From the NCBI GenBank assembly GCA_963741305.1, contig CAVUHL010000003.1, positions 1,302,001 to 1,366,000 on the forward strand: a stretch of 64,000 nucleotides of DNA, written 5' to 3'. Below the pieces are notes generated by a model. That model was not told the origin of the DNA. It did no database searches and was given only the letters and a program-made list of their open reading frames with translations. How positions within the stretch are numbered: position 1 is the stretch's first letter; the number at the start of each line of letters is the position of its first letter. Positions 45,458 through 54,634 of this stretch are shown piece after piece. The DNA comes from DATMER01 sp963741305 (lineage in GTDB: Bacteria; Acidobacteriota; Thermoanaerobaculia; Multivoradales; UBA5704). Both the position numbers and the translations under genes were made by a program.

Positions 45458-48400
45458 ATGTCAGAATCAAATATACTCATCAATGATCTGAGTGCGCAAA
45501 TTATAGCCCGGCGCATTGTCGTCGTAGTAGGGGCTGGTATTTCTGCCGCCGCAACAAAGGGTGTGCCGGCTGCAACCTGGCTTGGCCTGCTTCGGGAGGG
45601 CGTTACGCGCTGCGAAGCGGTAGTCACCAATCTTCCCCCTGGATGGGGTGACCGCGTGCGTATGGAAATCGCCTCCGGTGATATCGATGACCTGCTCTCC
45701 GCGGCCGAAAAAATTGCAACAAAACTGGCCAATCAAGGTGGAGAATACAGTCGATGGTTGCGAGAGACAGTTGGAGCGTTGCGGGTCCAGGACAGTCGTT
45801 TGATAAAAGCTTTGGCGGGGCTAGGCGTTCCGTTGCTCACCACAAACTACGACTCACTAATCGAAGATGTAACTGGGTGGCCTGCAGTCACTTGGCGGCA
45901 GAGTTCAGCTGTCGAATACCTGATCCGAGGCGATGAACAAGGCGTGCTGCATTTGCATGGTCACTGGCAAGACCCGCAATCGGTCGTTTTGGGGATTCGC
46001 TCCTACTCTCAGATACTAGGGGATACTCACGCACAAGCAATATTGCAAGCACTTAGGGCCACTCGTAGCCTACTGTTCATTGGATTTGGGGCGGGACTTA
46101 CTGATCCGAACTTCTCTGCGCTGCTGCGCTGGGCCCGTGATGCCTTCTCGATGTCCGAGTACCGGCACTACAGGCTTGTGCGCAGCAGCGAGGTCGCAGC
46201 GGTGCAGGCCGACTACGAGCCATCCGACCGAATTTTTGTTTTGCCATATGGGGACAATTATGAAGACTTGCCTCCATTCCTAGAGCGCTTGGTGGCGCGT
46301 TCAACCGAGAGCAGTACTTCAAATCGTGCCAAGGCCCTCCCCATAGGTCGCCACGGTGTGAAGATATTCATCAGCTATTCTCATCAAGATAAACGGTATT
46401 TGGAACTTCTCGATCGGCACCTCGCTGGCCTAAGACGTCGCGGAATACTAGAATTCTGGACTGATCGACAGATTCGCCCTGGCGATGATTGGTCAAGCGA
46501 AATAAGCTCTAACATAGACGATGCTGAAGTCATCCTGCTATTAGTGAGCGCAGATTTTCTAGCATCCGACTACTGCTACAGCGCCGAAATGACGCGCGCT
46601 CTGGAGCGGCATAGAGCAGGCAGCGCCAGGGTTATCCCTATCATTTTGCGTCCAGTCGATTGGGCGGCAAGTCCTCTCGGCAACTTGCAAGCGCTGCCGC
46701 GGGGTGCGAAACCAATAACTAGGTGGTCAAATCGTGACGAGGCTTATGTTGATATTGTTAACGGCATCGAACGCGTAGTCGCTGAGCTACACACGACAGC
46801 CTCCCAAACTAGTCAGAGGGCGGTGTTAGCATCGGGCGCAGGCACTGTAAGCCTTGTTGACACTAAACGTACACCACTAGCAGATGCAACACTCGATAGG
46901 CCCGTGCACCAACTCGGCGAGGTGTTTGTTAAACAGGGAGAGCCGATCCTCACTTTCATAGAGCCGCCGCTCTTTAAAGATTTGAAACTCGTGCTCCTGC
47001 AGGCAGGGCGAGGGGTCATAGTTGAAGGGCCATCAGGAATTGGCAAAACTACGGCAGTATTACGAGCTATCTCTGAGATGCAAGGAGCCGCAAAGCTCTC
47101 CCAAGCAGCGAGTGTTGAGCTTCTAAGTGCTCGACGCCAAGCAGACGTAGCGCGCCTTGAGACGATCCAACAATGGCACCAAGGGATAGCAGTGATTGAC
47201 GATTTCCATCGCTTGCCACGAGAGTTGAATGACTCAGTCGTGAACCATCTTAAGTATCTTGCTGACACCAGCGATCGGAATCGGAAACTCGTCATAATTG
47301 GAATTCCAAAAACTAATCAGACCCTCGTTGACATATCATTCGATCTCGCAACACGAATTGAGGTGCTTGCGTTTAATAAGGTGGACGATGACTTGGTCTT
47401 GGAGCTAATTCGCAAGGGTGAGTCAGCCTTAAACATCCAGTTTGATCGGCCTGCCGAGATAGCCCTTGCAGCTGGGGGCAGTCTAAATATAGCACAATAC
47501 CTCTGCTATCATCTGTGCAAGAAGTCTGACACCCTAGAGAGTCAGCGGCAGCCAACTGTTGTGACTTGCCAGTTGGAAAGTGCAATTGAGGACGTTTTGA
47601 TCGAGCTATCTCGCAAGTTTCGTGAAGCAATAAGACGATTCATTGGCTTGGGTGGGGTCACGGATCGAACATGCGCACGCCTCATTGAAGCACTGGCCCA
47701 AAGTGATGACGGTTCCGTTTCACTTATTGAATTTAAGGACACAGCGCCCTTGGCCGCAGCTGGATTGAAGCGGTTCAAAAAGGAGCAATGGCTGCGGCGG
47801 TTGTTCGCCGAGATTCCCGATGCGGAACGAATGCTGTTTTACGACGACAGAGCGGAGCGGCTTACCATCGACGATCCACAACTAGGATTTTATCTGCGTC
47901 GGATCAGTCTGGAGCAGTTAGCGCGTGCGGCCGGGGTCGTTCAACTAAAGGTTGGTAGGATAGTGCTTGTCTTGTATGTGCGTGAGGATCGTCGATGGTT
48001 CGACCGGCTGCGCGTTCACCTCGGACCGCTCGAGCAGCAAGGTCTTGTGCAACTCGATGCTTGGGAGGCAGATAGGCTTGGTGTAGGTGAGAATTCGGCT
48101 ATCGAGCTTCGACGTGCGATGGAAGCAGCGTCAGTGATCTTATGTATTATAAGCGCAGACTACCTGATTTCCGAATTCATGGGGGGCGACACAGCCGTCC
48201 TCATTGATTCCCTTATGGCAGGGCGAAATCACGGTGCTCGGGTTGTATCTCTTGTCGCTCGACCGTGTCACTATGATGGTACTGGTATCGAGAGCTTCCC
48301 TGTCGAGAACCCTAGCACTCCCTTAAGCAGCATGGATGAGGCTAACGTTGATGAAACCCTCGCGAATGTAGTTGGCATGATTGCTAATCATGTATCATAA
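45458..48400 (+). CDS. SIR2-TIR-NTPase-TIR multidomain protein, putative anti-phage defence
   Basis: A 980-residue protein. SIR2-like domain 1-290: GAGIS at 25-29, TTNYD with N130, HLHGHW with H167, GFGAGLTDPNF. TIR domain about 302-445: FISYSHQDKRY, FWTDRQIRPGDDW (Gln338 sits where NADase TIRs have Glu). P-loop NTPase about 480-730: GPSGIGKTT at 524-532, Walker B IAVIDDF. A second TIR-like domain about 833-975 (VLYVREDRRWFDRL, SVILCIISADYL). SIR2 domains in defence systems destroy NAD+ on infection; here the NTPase could sense. Base composition is much less GC-rich than its neighbours and direct repeats flank it, which indicates acquisition. Confidence 0.88.
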   Translation: MSESNILINDLSAQIIARRIVVVVGAGISAAATKGVPAATWLGLLREGVTRCEAVVTNLPPGWGDRVRMEIASGDIDDLLSAAEKIATKLANQGGEYSRWLRETVGALRVQDSRLIKALAGLGVPLLTTNYDSLIEDVTGWPAVTWRQSSAVEYLIRGDEQGVLHLHGHWQDPQSVVLGIRSYSQILGDTHAQAILQALRATRSLLFIGFGAGLTDPNFSALLRWARDAFSMSEYRHYRLVRSSEVAAVQADYEPSDRIFVLPYGDNYEDLPPFLERLVARSTESSTSNRAKALPIGRHGVKIFISYSHQDKRYLELLDRHLAGLRRRGILEFWTDRQIRPGDDWSSEISSNIDDAEVILLLVSADFLASDYCYSAEMTRALERHRAGSARVIPIILRPVDWAASPLGNLQALPRGAKPITRWSNRDEAYVDIVNGIERVVAELHTTASQTSQRAVLASGAGTVSLVDTKRTPLADATLDRPVHQLGEVFVKQGEPILTFIEPPLFKDLKLVLLQAGRGVIVEGPSGIGKTTAVLRAISEMQGAAKLSQAASVELLSARRQADVARLETIQQWHQGIAVIDDFHRLPRELNDSVVNHLKYLADTSDRNRKLVIIGIPKTNQTLVDISFDLATRIEVLAFNKVDDDLVLELIRKGESALNIQFDRPAEIALAAGGSLNIAQYLCYHLCKKSDTLESQRQPTVVTCQLESAIEDVLIELSRKFREAIRRFIGLGGVTDRTCARLIEALAQSDDGSVSLIEFKDTAPLAAAGLKRFKKEQWLRRLFAEIPDAERMLFYDDRAERLTIDDPQLGFYLRRISLEQLARAAGVVQLKVGRIVLVLYVREDRRWFDRLRVHLGPLEQQGLVQLDAWEADRLGVGENSAIELRRAMEAASVILCIISADYLISEFMGGDTAVLIDSLMAGRNHGARVVSLVARPCHYDGTGIESFPVENPSTPLSSMDEANVDETLANVVGMIANHVS

Positions 48401-48477
48401 ACCTCGTCAAATCCTAGGAGATACAAATGTCCTGCGGCCCAATACTCGCATGATCGACCCGCCTGCAGGATGGCAAC

Positions 48478-48525
48478 GCCCCCCCAGCTCGCTGACGCAA
48501 ACGCCCCCCTCTCCTGCGAGCCGCC
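48478..48525. repeat. Direct repeat right of the SIR2-TIR gene
   Basis: Second copy of the sequence at 45239-45285 (core AGCTCGCTGACGCAAACGCC), 78 bp past the stop of the defence gene. The pair brackets the gene and its promoter. Confidence 0.75.
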
Positions 48526-48605
48526 GTGCCCCGCCCGATGCAGCTCCATGCGGCTCCGCCGTACTCGCTCCATCGGCGGTGACGCCTCGTCGCCTGCCAG
48601 CTTTC

Positions 48606-48804
48606 CGCCCCGCAGATCGGCTCCGCGCAAGCTGCTCGCCGAACTGCTCCCACCCGCGCAAGCTCCAGCTTCAACGCCGAGGGCGACCTTCCAACCCACA
48701 AGGCCGGGTGGCCGCGCCGAAGACTGCGGCCGTGCCGTCCTCCGTTCCTCCGTCGCGCCCACCCATTCCCCGCGCCGCCCGCCCTCTTCCATTTTCCCCG
48801 CCCC
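48606..48804. repeat. 200-bp direct repeat, copy 1 (contains 55-bp repeat B2)
   Basis: From GCAGATCGGCTCCGCGCAAG to the pyrimidine-rich CCCCGCCC end this closely matches 48908-49114 (offset about 302 bp). It includes the 55-bp repeat B at 48681-48731. It lies in the 48401-49840 gene-free stretch, where all long frames look like GC artefacts. Confidence 0.85.
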
Positions 48805-48907
48805 TCTCCTGCGAGCCTTGGTGGTAGCGCCGGAGCAGCTCTCGCCCGCCCACCGCACCCGCCCCCGAGCTCCTCCGTCGCCTCAGCCGCCGTGCGGATG
48901 GCGAGCT

Positions 48908-49114
48908 CCCCCCGCAGATCGGCTCCGCGCAAGCTGCTCGCCGAACTGCTCCCACCCGCGCAAGCTCCAGCTTCATCGCGGACGGCGACCTTCCAACCCA
49001 CAAGGCCGGGTGGGACGCGCCGGAGACTGCGGCCGGCCGCGAGCGGCCGTCCTCCGTTCCTCCGTCGCGCCCACCCCATTCCCCGCGCCACCCGCCCTCT
49101 TTCGATTTCCCCCG
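48908..49114. repeat. 200-bp direct repeat, copy 2 (contains 55-bp repeat B3)
   Basis: Second copy of the repeat at 48606; repeat B is at 48980-49034 and is nearly identical to the inverted copy at 26231-26286. Small changes include an inserted GCCGCGAGCG near 49035. Confidence 0.85.
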
Positions 49115-49228
49115 CCCTCGGACCCCGCAACGTGCCGTGGCATTCCGGACCTTTCCCCCGCCCTACGGCCCGGGAGCTGCCCGCCCCTGGCTCCGGCGGG
49201 GGCGGCGCAAACGCAGGCCGGGGCTTCC

Positions 49229-49245
49229 GGTAATCGCGCATTACC
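49229..49245. repeat. Palindrome GGTAAT-CGCGC-ATTACC
   Basis: A perfect 6-bp inverted repeat with a 5-bp centre in the non-coding region downstream of the tyrosine recombinase gene. It could be a protein-binding site; no more can be said. Confidence 0.4.
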
Positions 49246-49292
49246 CGAACCCCGTCCCTGCGCGCCACTCCCCGCCTCCGGGCTGCGCCTTT

Positions 49293-49311
49293 ACATAAGC
49301 GGGGCTTATGT
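49293..49311. repeat. Palindrome ACATAAGC-GGG-GCTTATGT
   Basis: Perfect 8-bp arms, extended by TTT before and AAA after, so the arms read TTTACATAAGC and TTTGACATAAGC. Tyrosine-recombinase core sites have inverted arms of this size around a short spacer, and a recombinase gene lies 530 bp away. Candidate core site. Confidence 0.45.
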
Positions 49312-49655
49312 CAAACCAGGGGCGGGCACCTACCCGGGCCTCCCCCGGAACGCATCCCCGAGCGTATCGAGCACGCTACGGGGCCCGTCCCCCAAGCAAG
49401 GCCCGGCAGCTTGGCTCCGCTGCGCTGCGCCAAACTGCCGAGTCGATCTTCATCCCCGCCCACCCGCCCCCGCCCGCCACCCACCCACCCGCCCCACGGC
49501 GCCGCGTCTTGGCGCGCTGCGCGCGAGCCGCCTTCGGCGTCTCGTGCTCGTCCGCGCCAGCCGCGGCGCCTCCCGCCCGCCCGGCCTCGTTCAAACCCCC
49601 TTCCCGTTATTGCTTTTTCACGCGGGTTTGAACCAGGAAACGGACCCGGCCGCCA

Positions 49656-49687
49656 TCGAGCAAACTCAAGCCCGGCGGGCTTTTGCT
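49656..49687 (+). terminator. Hairpin with T tract in the gene-free region
   Basis: AAGCCC-GGC-GGGCTT followed by TT, nested in a longer GAGCAAA...TTTGCTC pairing. It may terminate transcription reaching the region from the left, or form a recombination structure. Confidence 0.4.
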
Positions 49688-49840
49688 CGCCTCAAAAAAC
49701 GGAACTGGTTTCGTTTTCGCAGTGTGAGCCGGCCGCGGGGGGGAGACCGCGACGGATGAACGCGGCTAAATCATGGCCGGCCAAGCCTTTGCGCGGAGCG
49801 GCTCAGCCGGAAAGAGCAGTAACCAGAATAACGCTTTTGG

Positions 49841-50830
49841 TCACTCGGGCCGGACGAGGCTTTGAAGCTCCCCAAGGAGCTGCGTCATGGCCGGGCGGAG
49901 GGGGCTGGCCTTCCTGCGCCGCTGCTCGAGCGGACTGCTCCGGACCAAGACCGCCCCCAGCCTGTCCACGTCCGCGTGGAGATACCTCTCGGTCGTGGCG
50001 ATCGACCTGTGCCGGAGGAGAAGCTGGACCTTGCGGATGTCGATCCCTTTCTGGAGCAGATGCGTCGCGAGGCTGTGCCGAAGCACATGCGGTGAAAGCC
50101 GCCGCCCGCTCGCGTCAATCCCTTCCTCCGCGCACCGCCGCTGCAAGATCTTTCGCACAGCTCCCCGAGTCAGAGGCCGCCCCCACAGGAACCGCCCGGG
50201 AGTCCGGGCCGTCAGCCAGACGCCGAGCATCCGCGACACCGGCCGGTCCAGCGGCAGCCGCACGTCCTGGCCCGAGGCCTTCCCGCGCCGCACCAGGATG
50301 CTGAACGTCTGGGTCGCCTCCTGCCACGCCACCCCTTCCGTTTCCAGCGGGCCGATCTCCGAAGCCCTCAACCCCGCGACGTAGGCGACCCCCAGCAGCA
50401 CCCGGTCCCGCATCGCCAGGGGATCGCGAGGCAGAGCCCCCGGCCTGTCGCCCCAGAGCAGACGCGCCACCTCGCCGACCGTGAGCACCTTGATCTCGCG
50501 CCGGTAGGGCCGCGGGCCTGAGAGAGACGCGCCCGGGTTCACCTCGACCAGCCCGTGCGCAAGGCACCACTCCCCGAGCGACCGCACCGCCACCACCACG
50601 CCCTGCCGGACGGACTCGCCCCGCCCGGCCACATGCAGCCTCCGAAGGTGCCTCTCGATGTCCTCCCGGCCAAGCTGCGCGATCGGCTTCCCAACGTCTC
50701 CCAAGAGCCGCTCGACAAGCCGGCGATACCTCCTCGCCGTCCCCTCCGTCCGCCCCCGAACGCTGGTCAAGAAAGATGTCCATCCGTCCAGAACGGAGAT
50801 TTCAGAATAACAGTCGCGCTCTTCGTTCAT
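49841..50830 (-). CDS. Tyrosine recombinase (XerC/D-like, phage integrase family)
   Basis: A 329-residue protein. SAM-like N-terminal core-binding domain (about 10-95), then a catalytic domain with Arg in AGLRASEIGPLE, Lys in RRGKASGQDVRLPL, the HxxR box SPHVLRHSLATHLL and LLLRHRSIATTERYLH with the nucleophile Tyr. All catalytic residues are present. It may integrate the element or act on the palindromes at 49.2-49.3 kb. It is transcribed away from the terminase genes. Confidence 0.92.
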   Translation of the reverse strand: MNEERDCYSEISVLDGWTSFLTSVRGRTEGTARRYRRLVERLLGDVGKPIAQLGREDIERHLRRLHVAGRGESVRQGVVVAVRSLGEWCLAHGLVEVNPGASLSGPRPYRREIKVLTVGEVARLLWGDRPGALPRDPLAMRDRVLLGVAYVAGLRASEIGPLETEGVAWQEATQTFSILVRRGKASGQDVRLPLDRPVSRMLGVWLTARTPGRFLWGRPLTRGAVRKILQRRCAEEGIDASGRRLSPHVLRHSLATHLLQKGIDIRKVQLLLRHRSIATTERYLHADVDRLGAVLVRSSPLEQRRRKASPLRPAMTQLLGELQSLVRPE

Positions 50831-50941
50831 GCCCGCTATCTCCCGTGAATTCCTGCATTTACCCCTGTTTCCGGAGTGTCTTCGATTTGGCCTCTTGCGC
50901 TCATGGATTCAACCTGCTCGCAGACGACGGGCGAAGTCAAG

Positions 50942-51598
50942 ATGCCGAAACGAATCGATCAAGAGCAGAAGAAAAAGGGCGGAAGGCCCAAGGGCAAACC
51001 CTTGTCCGCGAAAGAACGTGCGCAGCGGCGCGCCGCCGCGGTGAAGACCGGCGAGCACGCCACTACCGCGCTCGGTCAGGCCTTGCCACCCTGCAAGCCC
51101 GCCGTCTGCCCGAACGACGGCACCGGGACCTGCGACGTGAAGCGAGCCGTGGAGTCACGCGGCGCCGGCCTTTCTGCCTGTCTCGTTTCCCTTGGTCATC
51201 AAGACACCATGGACAAGTACCTCGCGGCCATCGAGCGCGGCGACCTCACCGGCTTGGCCGAGCTCGCCGCCACCTCCATGGCCGGCCAGCTCGCGCTTGC
51301 CCATGGCGAGCTCTCCCACCTGATGAACGAGGGACTCGTCGTCCAGGTCCCCATTGTGGGCCGCAACGCCGACGGCGATCTCGAAGTCGTGGCCGAGCGC
51401 CCGGTCGAGAACCCGCGAGCGGCAAACACCTTCCAGCTCCTTCGACAGCTCGGCCACACGGCAGCCGACCAGACCATTACGCCCCGCTCGAGCGGCGAGC
51501 GCGAAAGGGATCAAGGCCTCGGTCTGGCGGGGAGGGCTGCCTGGGTGAGCCAGATGCGGAAAGGCCTTGCCGGCGAAGGGGAGGACTCCGATGCATAG
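50942..51598 (+). CDS. Putative small terminase subunit
   Basis: A 218-residue protein from ATG 50942 (MPKRIDQEQKKKGGRPKGKP). A basic N-terminus (GGRPKGKPLSAKERAQRRAAAVKTGEH) is followed by helical segments and ends by overlapping the large terminase start by 8 bp. Position and composition fit a DNA-recognising small terminase; sequence similarity alone is not decisive. Confidence 0.6.
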   Translation: MPKRIDQEQKKKGGRPKGKPLSAKERAQRRAAAVKTGEHATTALGQALPPCKPAVCPNDGTGTCDVKRAVESRGAGLSACLVSLGHQDTMDKYLAAIERGDLTGLAELAATSMAGQLALAHGELSHLMNEGLVVQVPIVGRNADGDLEVVAERPVENPRAANTFQLLRQLGHTAADQTITPRSSGERERDQGLGLAGRAAWVSQMRKGLAGEGEDSDA

Positions 51599-53531
51599 CG
51601 TCGAGCTGCTGCATCCCGCCCTCCCGGAGCTGATCGACGCGCTGTTGCGCCGCAACCGCTGGTCCTGGCAGGCCCTCGAACGCGGCGACCTCAAGCTCGG
51701 CGACGAGGTCCTCAATGTCGATCGGCTCCAGTGGTGGCTCCTCAACGCGGACCCCGTCCTCTGGGTGGAAACGAATCTGGTCAACAAGCCCGAAGACGGC
51801 GGCGGCCTCTGGCAGCTCTTTCCGTACCAGCGGCCCTCGCTCCGCTTCCGTGGTCACGTCGTCCATCAGGACGGCGCCGAGGTCGGCAAGAGCCGCGAGA
51901 TCGTCGGCCTTCTGCTCTGGGGTTGCCTCGCTGCCGAGCGGGGGAGTGTGCTCGTCGGCTCCGCGCTGGACGGCGACCTTGACGAGATCTGGGAAGAGGT
52001 CGAATGGCAGCTCAGCGCCAACCCGTTCCTCGCGGACTCGGTGCGGGCTCGCACTACCAAGCCCTACCGGCGGCTGACCTGGCGCAACGGCTTGCGTGTC
52101 CTTTTCCGGCCCGCCGGCCACGACGGCCGCGCCTACCGTGGCATCCACGTCAGAGGTTGGCTCCTGCACGACGAGGCCGCCAAGGTCGTCAATCCGAGAA
52201 GCTGGAGCGAGTTCTGGCGCGCCGCAAAGCCGGGCTGCGAGATCCGGATCTACTCCGTGCCGACCGGCGACCGCCAGTGCACCTTCCAGCGGATAGCCGA
52301 CAATGCGGTCCCTTCGGATTCGATTGTCCCCGCCGACACGCCTCCGCTTGTTGTCGAGCAGCTCCTGCGCCCCGGAGCCGCGGCTACTCCCGAGAGCGTC
52401 CGGACGCTGGCGCGCGACCTGGGAAACCGGATCTGGGTCCGCTTCCACTGGCCCAAGACGATCATGCCGCACCCCTTCTGGTGCGAAGAGCGCCGGCAGG
52501 AGTTCGTCGGCTTCTATGGCGGTCCCGACGAGCCGGGCTACGTGCACAACGTCCTCGGCCTGCCGGGCGATCCCGAATACTCGCTTTTCCCCGAGCGCCT
52601 TCTCAAGCCAGCTCTGGCCTGGATCCCGGACTACCTGTCCGTGTCGTTCCGATGGGATAGCCGGGCCGGCCAGCTCGACGGCCTCTCCCGCCGCCTGAAC
52701 CCCTCCTATCCCTGGGGCGAGGAAGGCGAGCCGCAGCCGACCGAAGACGACGACCCGGAGGAAGTCGAAGGCACCGAAGCCCTGCAGCCCTATCTCACCG
52801 TCATCCAGGACACGCTTGACGTTTCCGGATGGGACCGCTGGGACGCCGAGCGCCGCCGGGAAGTCATTGCCGACCTCGCCCACTTTTTCGTCCGCCCGCT
52901 TCCCGGCGACCTCACAGCCGGCGTTGACGTGGGCTCCGCCACGGTCACGGAAATCCTCTTCGAGCGCCGCAACGGTCTTTCCGACACCCTCGTCCTCCGT
53001 ATCCACCTCACCGGCTGGAACTGGTACGCGCAACGAGACTTCATCCTCGCCCTCGACGCCATCCTCAAGCCCGCCGGCGGCTGGGGCTTCGATGCTACCG
53101 GCGTCGGCCGCGTCCTGGTGGATCTCCTCGCGCCCGGGCTCGCCGACCGCCTGAGCGGCTATGTCTTCAACCGCTCCACGCCGGCGATCGACCCCACCAC
53201 CGGCGAAGCCCAGCTCGACCCGGCTTCGGGCAGGGAAGTCCTCATCTCCTACAAGGAGCTGGGCACCCAGCTCATCGAGCGCCGCCTCCACGGACGCACT
53301 CTGGAGCTGCCCTTCGACCCCGAAGTCCGGCACCTCCTCGCCAATCACACCTACTCGCAGTCCGGCGACACCCGCCGCTTCTCCAAGATCAACGATCACC
53401 TCGTCGATGCCTTGCGCGTCACCGAGCTGCGCAAGCTCACCGCCGACTGGGTAGACGCCACTCCACCCCTTCGGCACGCAACCCCCACCGGGAGCGCCAT
53501 CGCCTCCCTCGACATCCTGAGGAACTTCTAA
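51591..53531 (+). CDS. Phage terminase large subunit
   Basis: A 646-residue protein from ATG 51591 (GGGGAGG upstream). The ATPase part has a Walker-A-like AEVGKSREIVGLLLWG and LLHDEAAKV as Walker B/motor region; the RNase-H-like nuclease part has GVDVGSATVTEILF and GWGFDATGVGRVLVDLL, ending with INDHLVDALRV, typical of large terminases. It translocates DNA into proheads. Resembles Mu gp28-type proteins in this gene order. Confidence 0.82.
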   Translation: MHSVELLHPALPELIDALLRRNRWSWQALERGDLKLGDEVLNVDRLQWWLLNADPVLWVETNLVNKPEDGGGLWQLFPYQRPSLRFRGHVVHQDGAEVGKSREIVGLLLWGCLAAERGSVLVGSALDGDLDEIWEEVEWQLSANPFLADSVRARTTKPYRRLTWRNGLRVLFRPAGHDGRAYRGIHVRGWLLHDEAAKVVNPRSWSEFWRAAKPGCEIRIYSVPTGDRQCTFQRIADNAVPSDSIVPADTPPLVVEQLLRPGAAATPESVRTLARDLGNRIWVRFHWPKTIMPHPFWCEERRQEFVGFYGGPDEPGYVHNVLGLPGDPEYSLFPERLLKPALAWIPDYLSVSFRWDSRAGQLDGLSRRLNPSYPWGEEGEPQPTEDDDPEEVEGTEALQPYLTVIQDTLDVSGWDRWDAERRREVIADLAHFFVRPLPGDLTAGVDVGSATVTEILFERRNGLSDTLVLRIHLTGWNWYAQRDFILALDAILKPAGGWGFDATGVGRVLVDLLAPGLADRLSGYVFNRSTPAIDPTTGEAQLDPASGREVLISYKELGTQLIERRLHGRTLELPFDPEVRHLLANHTYSQSGDTRRFSKINDHLVDALRVTELRKLTADWVDATPPLRHATPTGSAIASLDILRNF

Positions 53532-53533
53532 TC

Positions 53534-54628
53534 ATGAAAACCCGTTCCGTTCTTTTGGTCCTTGCTGTCCTTCTGGTCCTTTCTGTCCTTTCCGCCGCTG
53601 CCCAGTACCCACGCCCCACCCGCCGCCCGGTCTCCACCTACGAGATCACCAAGCACCTCACTACCACACGCTTCACACGCATCGTGGTCGTGGACTCCAG
53701 CGGGGGAGGGGACTACAAAAACCTTTCTGAAGCTCTGGCCTACGTCGCCTCGAAGAAAAGCACAGAACGCAACTGGACGACGCGCTGGACCATCCTCGTC
53801 TATCCCGGCCAACGAGGTTCCACCGACCCCAACGTGTACGGCTACAACTACTCGGAAACCTCCCTGACGATCCCCGCCTACACCGAAGTCATGGGGTTCT
53901 CCACCGGCCACAGCAGCCCCATCGGCTGGATGGGAGGCACCCCCGTCATCGAGCTGCGCGCCACGTCGGGCACGCTCGTCAAGCTCGCCGGCGGCAGCTC
54001 GCTCACCAACCTTCAATTCTTCTGGGCGCAAACCCCAGCCGCCGCCGTCAAGGCGATCGATCACACCACGGTCCCCGACATCGACCCCGCGAGCCATAAC
54101 GTGAGCTGGCTCGGAGAGCTCACGAACGTCAGCTTCTCTCTCGTCTCGCAGAGCAACGCCTTTCCTGTCGACGGAATCACCGAATCGTCCGGAGGCCTGG
54201 TCGTCTATGGCGGCGGGGTCATGATCGATGGCAGCACGGCTGGCCGCACCGTGGTGAACGCCGGCACCGTCGCCGGCATGGGTATCTCGCTCTACGGAGG
54301 GCGTTATGCAGGCTCCGGCATCGGCTGCACGGCGCTGATGGCCAACACAGCCGCCGGCTCTTTGAAGCTCTTCGCGGGAGTAAGGATCGACACCGGCTGT
54401 ACGAACGACTTTGTCAGGACCGGCACCGGATCGATCGAAGTCGACAGTGGAACCAGCTACATCCGTGCCTCCGGCACGATCACGCACGGCATCGTGCACC
54501 TCCCATTCGGAACTCCCAACCCGCCCGTGTGCAGCCCCGGTGCGGCCTTCGTCAATACCACCTCCGGCGCGGAAAAGATCTGCGCCTGCATCGCGGTCAA
54601 CACCTGGCGCTGCGCGCCTCTTTCGTAA
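53534..54628 (+). CDS. Signal-peptide protein with parallel beta-helix-like domain inside the head module
   Basis: A 364-residue protein. MKTRSVLLVLAVLLVLSVLS is a strong signal peptide, encoded by short GTCCTT repeats. VVVDSSGGGDYKNLSEALAYV matches the first coil of pectin-lyase-type beta helices; Gly-rich strands follow (GGLVVYGGGVMIDGSTAG) and the tail has Cys pairs (CSPGAAF, KICACIAVNTWRC). Such folds occur in phage spikes and in secreted enzymes. Export by a gene between terminase and portal is unusual. Confidence 0.7.
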   Translation: MKTRSVLLVLAVLLVLSVLSAAAQYPRPTRRPVSTYEITKHLTTTRFTRIVVVDSSGGGDYKNLSEALAYVASKKSTERNWTTRWTILVYPGQRGSTDPNVYGYNYSETSLTIPAYTEVMGFSTGHSSPIGWMGGTPVIELRATSGTLVKLAGGSSLTNLQFFWAQTPAAAVKAIDHTTVPDIDPASHNVSWLGELTNVSFSLVSQSNAFPVDGITESSGGLVVYGGGVMIDGSTAGRTVVNAGTVAGMGISLYGGRYAGSGIGCTALMANTAAGSLKLFAGVRIDTGCTNDFVRTGTGSIEVDSGTSYIRASGTITHGIVHLPFGTPNPPVCSPGAAFVNTTSGAEKICACIAVNTWRCAPLS

Positions 54629-54634
54629 ATCGCC

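Noticed and set aside
48470..49759. A 429-codon plus-strand frame in the gene-free region
   Set aside because: Pro/Arg/Ser-rich translation of duplicated non-coding repeats, with other frames equally open and no ribosome site.
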